53,595 nt of DNA from an uncultured Candidatus Competibacteraceae bacterium (GTDB lineage Bacteria; Pseudomonadota; Gammaproteobacteria; Competibacterales; Competibacteraceae), in the NCBI GenBank assembly GCA_903879705.1, contig CAIRMO010000059.1, forward strand, positions 1 to 53,595. Direction: 5' to 3'. Under the pieces are notes generated by a model. It was not told the origin of the DNA and searched no databases. It was given only the letters and a program-made list of their open reading frames with translations. This document shows positions 50,001 to 53,595 of the stretch, piece by piece. The first letter of the stretch is position 1. Each line of letters begins with the position of its first letter. The position numbers were made by a program, and so were the translations under genes.

Positions 50001-50172
50001 AGCGCTGAAATCAGTCGTCGATGAATCCGCCTTTGAAGCGCTGTCGGGTACGGTGTCCTTACCGTTTGCGGCGGGTAAGCATCGGCGCGTCGCGGTCAAG
50101 GTGATCGATCCACGCGGCAATGAAGTGATGCGGGTGCTGCGGTTGGAAGGGGAAGGGATTTATGGCGGGTAA
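47026..50172 (+). CDS. mod: Type III restriction-modification methyltransferase (Mod), long form
   Basis: A 1048-residue DNA adenine N6-methyltransferase of the beta-class layout. The catalytic DPPY is at 197-200 (IYVDPPYG), and the SAM-binding motif DPTCGSGTT is at 485-493. Between them, ~295-465, lies the target-recognition region. Residues ~495-1048 form a long C-terminal extension, so the protein is far longer than EcoP15I Mod (~645). The DNA for the recognition region is much AT-richer than its flanks. Two dispersed-repeat segments are read in frame (48827-48885 and 49486-49521). The Res ATG overlaps the mod stop by 11 bases, so the two are probably coupled. It should protect one strand of the recognition site and guide Res. 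Confidence 0.92.
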   Translation: MAIRGKKKTEAPAQTPESIADYRFDAKRTNIPPAGLAAQGKLEESRRVRYAYDPHRPPVLRFDGSGAADQWSELLVTASQRALTREEIARLAEALRQQQPWLEWAGKRERRGFEVEPVALHMHERIAAQAIMRVAARQDVQRDLFADPKLSYREAVQFYQHDMDWANRMILGDSLQVMASLARRESLAGRVQMIYVDPPYGIKFASNFQPEMGKRDVKDKESDLTREPEMVKAYRDTWTLGVHSYLAYLRDRLMVAKELLADSGSIFVQISNENLHRVRMVMDEVFGAENFCAVISFRKTTGQSGDLLSDTNDYIIWTAKNRERVKFFPVYMPRDGFDWVNYDYLMQTDGASRKVTEDEKSGATDLSSGCKVYRRSPLTSASGSKTTQMPVIFSGLEFIPGKGGWKTGGAGFPRLLGSDRVEYYGMTLSYRRYTNDFPYFPVSNAWTDTASGGYGADKIYVVQTNPKVIARCLLMTTDPGDLVLDPTCGSGTTAYVAEQWGRRWITIDTSRVALALARQRLLTAKFDYFQLRELNDDDRRRNPAGPWLKTESGSIATLDCETVPHVTLKSIAQNSALDAIFARHQPGLDAALVALNAALREIPPDPPFAKGGAAIAAGGFRARLAAKLATKQKIEGKRAITEADRRRWLLPPAHRDPKIKLTVDAAFPGWYEWEVPFDIDRDWPDALQRALTVYRAAWRAKMDEVNAAIAANADNEELVDKPRLRKNVMRVSGPFTMEAVMPSELTLDEPSPIDGTDADLDGFAATPLADAPENTEAFLDKMLRLLAADGVRFPNNKVAVFSRLSPLGEEFLHAEGEWELPSPPTHLPQGEGSKTSVAVSVGPEFGPVTAWQVENALFYTARRGFDNLVFAGFSFDAAAQATIQDDPNPHVRCHLAHIRPDVNMGNLLKDTPNAQLFSVFGSPRAALNKTEDGLFTVTLEGVDIYNPVENTILATTVDKVAAWFVDTDYDGRVFCITQAFFPDKSAWEKLAKALKSVVDESAFEALSGTVSLPFAAGKHRRVAVKVIDPRGNEVMRVLRLEGEGIYGG
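47908..48430 (+). other. AT-rich target-recognition segment within mod
   Basis: This part encodes the stretch between DPPY and the SAM motif. I counted 20 G+C of 60 at 48001-48060 and 22 of 60 at 48301-48360, against visibly higher G+C in the flanking conserved domains. The boundaries coincide with the edges of the recognition region, as expected for replacement of a specificity domain by recombination. Confidence 0.7.
48827..48885. repeat. Nested palindromic repeat inside mod
   Basis: Outer arms AAATCCCCCC and GGGGGGATTT enclose an inner pair CCCCCCTTTTG/CAAAGGGGGG. This matches a widespread palindromic repeat type. Read in the mod frame it gives REIPPDPPFAKGGAAIAAGG without a stop. Confidence 0.8.
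49486..49521. repeat. CCCTC...GAGGG-type repeat inside mod
   Basis: CCCTCACCCCCAACCC followed by CAGGGCGAGGGG is an imperfect copy of another common dispersed repeat, here translated in frame as PSPPTHLPQGEGS within the C-terminal extension of Mod. Confidence 0.65.
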
Positions 50173-53100
50173 TCCAAAAACAGCCGTCAACCCGGCGCAA
50201 GCGGAGATTCCAATTCAACCGGTTTCCAAACCGATCCTGTGCAATCCCTATTTGGAACCGAACCGGCATTGGGTCTACGACACCCAAACCGGCGATGCCC
50301 GCGAAGAAGCCGGACGCCGGCCCGCGTCCTACTGGTATCGGACCCAGCGCACCGGTTCCGCCCAGCGCTCGTTGCTGGCGGAGGAGGAACGCGACGATCT
50401 GCCGCTGGTGAACCTGCTGCGCGAGGATGTGCGCCGCTGGCGGGAATCGAACTACCGCAACGCCACGCCGGTGACTCGGCAACTGTTGGCGCACTGGGGG
50501 CGTACCGACCGCCCGCGCCGACTGTTTTTCTGCCAGCGCGAAGCCGTCGAGACGGTCATCTATCTCAATGAAATTCTGGCTTCGGGACACAAGACCGGAT
50601 TCACGCCGCGCCTGTCGCCGCAGGACTACCACGCGCTGATCGCCGGCTACCGGCTCTCCTTCATCACCGAAAGCGAACCGAAGGTTTTTCCGACCCTGAG
50701 CGATTCTGCAAAAATTCCCCCTGACCCCCCTTTTGCAACTGACCATTACCCAACTGAACGGTTAGCCCTGTTGCGCTATGGCTGCAAGATGGCGACCGGT
50801 AGCGGCAAAACGGTGGTAATGGCGATGCTGATCGCCTGGGCGTTCTGCAATCGCGGGCGGGTACCGGGCGATGAGCGCTTTCCGAGCGCGGCGCTGGTGG
50901 TGTGTCCGAACCTGACCATCTATGAGCGCCTACAGGTGTTGCGGACTGATCGGGCGGACAACTACTACCGCACTTTCGACATCGTGCCGTCGCCACTGAT
51001 GCCCGAATTGCTCAAGGGCCGGGTGTTGATCACGAACTGGCACAAATTCGCCCCGGAAAGTCCACACACTGAAAGCGGCAAAACCTGGTTGGTGGTCGAT
51101 AAGGGCGAAGAAAGTCCCGATGCGTTCGCCCGTCGGGTGTTGGGCGAGTTGTATGAGCGGGCGCCGATCATGGTGCTGAACGACGAGGCTCACCACGCCT
51201 ATCGGCCCAAACCGGTCGAGGAAGGCGGCCCACTGACCGTCGAGGAAAAGGCGGAACGTGACGAGGCGACGGTTTGGGTTGCGGGTCTGGATCGGCTGAA
51301 GGCGTCGTGCGGGGTGAAATTCGTCGTGGATTTGTCGGCCACGCCGTTCTATCTGGGCGGCAGCGGCTACATCGAAGGTTCGCCGTTTCCGTGGCTGGTT
51401 TCCGACTTTGGGCTGGTTGACGCTATCGAGTCGGGTATCGTCAAGATTCCCCGGTTGCCGGTATCGGACACTACCGGCAGGCCGGAGCCAAAGTTCTTTC
51501 GCCTGTGGCGTGCCATCGTCAGCCAGCTGCAACCGGGTGAAAAACTGCCGGGTGGCAAGCCCAAGCCCGAAGTGGTCTGGCGCGAAGCCCAGGATGCGTT
51601 GACCACCCTGGCCAGCCAGTGGCAGGAGCGCGCCCAATATCTCCAGAACGCCAAGCCCGGACAGGAATGGGCGCCGCCGGTCATGATCATCGTGGCCGAT
51701 AACACCGCCATTGCCGAACTGTTCTACCGGAACATTTCCGGCGAGCAGACTGTGGAAATCATCGTCGAAGACAGCGACGACGACGCGGAAGGCGTTGACG
51801 ATGATGAAGGGACCGCCAGTAAGAAAAAGAAGCCCAAAACCAGGACGGTCTACGGCATGGGGCAACTTTTCCCGGAGCTGTTCTCGAACCGGGAAGGCTT
51901 TCGGCCCACCCTGCGCATCGACTCGAAACTGTTGGCCGAGGCCGAATCAAACGATGCGAAAACGTCCCGCAAGGAAGCGGCCCAGGCGTTGCGCCAGATC
52001 GTTGATACCGTCGGCAAGATTGGCCAGCCGGGCGAGCAAGTGCGCTGCGTGGTTTCGGTGCAGATGCTGACCGAGGGCTGGGATGCGAACAACGTTACGC
52101 AAATTCTCGGCCTGCGCGCCTTCCTCAGTCAGTTGCTTTGCGAGCAGGTGGTGGGCCGGGGGTTGCGCCGGATGGACTACACCGTTGATCCGGAAACCGG
52201 CCTGCTGACCGAGGAATATGTGGATGTCTACGGCGTTCCGTTCTCGGTGATTCCGTTCCGTGGCCGCCAGACCCAGGCCGCCGCGCCCGAAGACCAGCCC
52301 AAGTATCACGTCCATTCCGACGACGCCCGCCAGCACTACGAAATTCGGTTTCCCATCGTCGAGGGCTATGCGTTTGCCTTGCGCAATAACATCGTCACCG
52401 CGAACATTGGGGCGATGGAACCGCTGTCGCTCGCACCGGACCTGATGCCCACCGCTGTCTTCGTGAAGCCCCAAGTCGGCTATCAGGTCGGCAATCCCTC
52501 GGTCGCTGGCGGCTTCGCCACGGCCACCCAGGATCGCGAGGCGTACTACGCCAGCACCCATCCACAAACCATCCAGTTCGAGATCACGCGCTTGGTGGTT
52601 GCGGCCTTGAACGAGGGGATTGAAGGCGCGACGCCGAAACTGCGCTTGCAGGGGCGGCACCAACTCTTTCCCCAAGTCTTTCGGATCGTCGTTGCCTACA
52701 TCGCGCAACGGATCCGCTTCAACGGGTGCCATCCGTGTGAACTGGGCCTTGAAACCTATGTCCGCCGGATCGTGGAGCGGTTGGTGGCGGCGATTGAGCC
52801 GGATGCCAGTGGTGGGGAACCGCCGTTGCTGCCGCGCCTGAACCGCTACCAGCCCATTGGCGATACCGGGCAGGTCAATTTCAAAACGACGCGCCCCTGT
52901 GTGCCGACGATTCGCAGCCACATCAATCAAGTGGTCGCCGACACTGATTCATGGGAGCAGGCGGCCGTGTTCCGGCTGGAGCAGGCGACGAACGTGGTGG
53001 CCTGCTATGCGCGTAATGACCATCTGGAACTGGCGATTCCCTACGAGTATTTCGGCATCACCCATGTCTATTTTCCTGACTTCGTGGTCCGGTTGATCAA

Positions 53101-53305
53101 TGGCCTGACCCTGCTGTTGGAGATCAAGGGCGAAGAGCGGGAAAAAGATCGGGCCAAGCATCAGGCGGCGCAACGCTGGGTGAGCGCCGTGAATCATTGG
53201 GGACAGTTGGGACAGTGGGCCTTTCACGTCGGCAAGAACCCGCAAACGGTGATTGAAGAAATTAAATCACTGGCATCGATGAGTCCTAATACCAATTCTC
53301 AGTGA
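50162..53305 (+). CDS. res: Type III restriction endonuclease (Res), DEAD-box helicase/PD-(D/E)xK nuclease
   Basis: A 1047-residue ATP-dependent restriction subunit. The helicase core has Walker A ATGSGKT (211-217), the DEAH box at 341-344, LSATPFY (391-397) and the C-terminal helicase motif QVVGRGLRRMDY. The C-terminal nuclease domain has a PD-(D/E)xK pattern with Asp973, Glu987 and Lys989 (YFPDFVVR, then LEIKGEE). It should cut next to unmodified sites after translocation together with Mod. The ATG overlaps mod by 11 bases. Residues ~184-192 (KIPPDPPFA) are encoded by half of a palindromic repeat, and the last codons and stop lie in another repeat. Confidence 0.92.
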   Translation: MAGNPKTAVNPAQAEIPIQPVSKPILCNPYLEPNRHWVYDTQTGDAREEAGRRPASYWYRTQRTGSAQRSLLAEEERDDLPLVNLLREDVRRWRESNYRNATPVTRQLLAHWGRTDRPRRLFFCQREAVETVIYLNEILASGHKTGFTPRLSPQDYHALIAGYRLSFITESEPKVFPTLSDSAKIPPDPPFATDHYPTERLALLRYGCKMATGSGKTVVMAMLIAWAFCNRGRVPGDERFPSAALVVCPNLTIYERLQVLRTDRADNYYRTFDIVPSPLMPELLKGRVLITNWHKFAPESPHTESGKTWLVVDKGEESPDAFARRVLGELYERAPIMVLNDEAHHAYRPKPVEEGGPLTVEEKAERDEATVWVAGLDRLKASCGVKFVVDLSATPFYLGGSGYIEGSPFPWLVSDFGLVDAIESGIVKIPRLPVSDTTGRPEPKFFRLWRAIVSQLQPGEKLPGGKPKPEVVWREAQDALTTLASQWQERAQYLQNAKPGQEWAPPVMIIVADNTAIAELFYRNISGEQTVEIIVEDSDDDAEGVDDDEGTASKKKKPKTRTVYGMGQLFPELFSNREGFRPTLRIDSKLLAEAESNDAKTSRKEAAQALRQIVDTVGKIGQPGEQVRCVVSVQMLTEGWDANNVTQILGLRAFLSQLLCEQVVGRGLRRMDYTVDPETGLLTEEYVDVYGVPFSVIPFRGRQTQAAAPEDQPKYHVHSDDARQHYEIRFPIVEGYAFALRNNIVTANIGAMEPLSLAPDLMPTAVFVKPQVGYQVGNPSVAGGFATATQDREAYYASTHPQTIQFEITRLVVAALNEGIEGATPKLRLQGRHQLFPQVFRIVVAYIAQRIRFNGCHPCELGLETYVRRIVERLVAAIEPDASGGEPPLLPRLNRYQPIGDTGQVNFKTTRPCVPTIRSHINQVVADTDSWEQAAVFRLEQATNVVACYARNDHLELAIPYEYFGITHVYFPDFVVRLINGLTLLLEIKGEEREKDRAKHQAAQRWVSAVNHWGQLGQWAFHVGKNPQTVIEEIKSLASMSPNTNSQ
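50711..50737. repeat. Half copy of the palindromic repeat inside res
   Basis: The sequence runs from AAAATTCCCCC through CCCCCCTTTTGCAA and matches the left half of the element at 48827-48885 closely, then stops. It is read in frame as KIPPDPPFA. The right half is absent. Confidence 0.65.
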
Positions 53306-53384
53306 GTTTTCGTCATACCCGCGAATGCGGGAATCCAGTCAGTCTCAGTGGGTTTTCGTCATACCCGCGAATGCGGGTATGACG
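53297..53384. repeat. Two tandem copies of a palindromic repeat at the res 3' end
   Basis: Two 35-base units (53297-53331 and 53343-53377) differ at one base and are spaced 46 bases apart. Their core is CGTCATACCCGC-GAAT-GCGGGTATGACG; the second copy is a perfect 12-base-pair hairpin (53357-53384), while the first continues GGGAATCC. The core is shared with the degenerate element at 6025-6048. The res stop codon (53303-53305) lies inside the first unit. Confidence 0.8.
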
Positions 53385-53446
53385 AATTGTGTGGTTTTTG
53401 ACATCTGAGGCAAGGCGCAATAAATAGTGTCTGGACGGAAACTTCG

Positions 53447-53476
53447 GAACCACACCGGGTAGAACCACACCGGGTA
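53447..53476. repeat. Two tandem 15-base direct repeats
   Basis: GAACCACACCGGGTA occurs twice back to back (53447-53461 and 53462-53476), directly before the first large palindrome that follows. Confidence 0.75.
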
Positions 53477-53477
53477 G

Positions 53478-53552
53478 GGCGGGTTAGGCGTAGCCGTAAC
53501 CCGCCTTCAGTGGCTCCGGCCAGAACGGCGGATTACGCTTCGCTAATCCGCC
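53478..53552. repeat. Pair of large intergenic palindromes
   Basis: GGCGGGTTA/TAACCCGCC (53478-53505, ten-base loop) and GGCGGATTA/TAATCCGCC (53527-53552, eight-base loop) have related nine-base stems. They resemble the GTAGGGCGG... repeats scattered through many gammaproteobacterial genomes. The remaining bases to 53595 contain no gene I can see. Confidence 0.75.
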
Positions 53553-53595
53553 CTACTGGGTACCCGCTTGGCGGTGTTGGAGTCAGGCGTAGTGG

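Noticed and set aside
51947-52930. A 327-codon open frame antisense to res
   Set aside because: It is a shadow of the helicase/nuclease coding sequence with unnatural composition.
53297-53384. A possible CRISPR array from two similar 35-base units
   Set aside because: There are only two units, with an 11-base gap, each is strongly palindromic, and no cas gene is present.

Overview
The window looks like a chromosomal segment of a G+C-rich gammaproteobacterium. The evidence is gene order: uvrC-pgsA-tRNA-Gly-tRNA-Cys-tRNA-Leu, yhbY divergent from rlmE-ftsH-folP-glmM, secG-tRNA-Leu(GAG), and ybeY-corC-lnt all occur in gammaproteobacterial arrangements. tpiA-secG-tRNA-Leu running into nuoABCDEFGHIJKLMN with a DUF2818 gene at the end, and separate nuoC and nuoD, recall betaproteobacteria and environmental gammaproteobacteria more than enteric bacteria. 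A class I phosphoribulokinase hints at Calvin-cycle capacity, and a phasin-like protein hints at polyhydroxyalkanoate storage. The species cannot be named from the sequence.

Layout. 1-2.4 kb: RimK-type ATP-grasp ligase and a YbeL-type zinc-ribbon protein (+). 2.4-6.0 kb: ybeY-corC-lnt and a lytic transglycosylase lipoprotein (-), without ybeZ beside ybeY. 6.0-9.0 kb (-): DsbD_2/TauE-like membrane protein, purU, moaB, plus gene debris: a small frameshifted reading frame, a probable DUF5615 tail and an unexplained frame ahead of purU. 9.1-12.1 kb (+): Hsp20, a CbpA-type DnaJ protein and a Do protease, behind a good sigma-32-like promoter. pyrD follows on the minus strand. 13.1-17.7 kb (+): a VpsR-like enhancer-binding regulator, uvrC, pgsA and three tRNAs. 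17.7-24.6 kb: yhbY (-), then a small membrane protein, rlmE, ftsH, folP, glmM, tpiA, secG and tRNA-Leu. 24.7-39.6 kb: the complete 14-gene complex I operon plus DUF2818, closed by a strong terminator. 39.6-46.5 kb: a broken Mrp antiporter remnant, prk, an EamA transporter, a large DUF349 protein, a phasin/helix-hairpin-helix fusion and a YdcH-type protein. 46.8-53.6 kb: a Uma2 remnant, a two-gene type III restriction-modification system (mod, res), and a patch of palindromic repeats.

Most of the window is housekeeping. The accessory signals are (i) the type III system, whose Mod gene has an AT-rich central target-recognition segment and whose mod and res reading frames contain palindromic-repeat sequence translated in frame; (ii) an Mrp remnant that appears to join the N-terminal part of MrpA to the C-terminal tail of MrpC; (iii) a VpsR-like regulator with GAFAGA instead of GAFTGA, located where gacA/uvrY often lies upstream of uvrC; and (iv) a protein joining a phasin-type helical region to a helix-hairpin-helix module. 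I found no CRISPR array, prophage or intact insertion sequence, and no clearly new multi-gene system.
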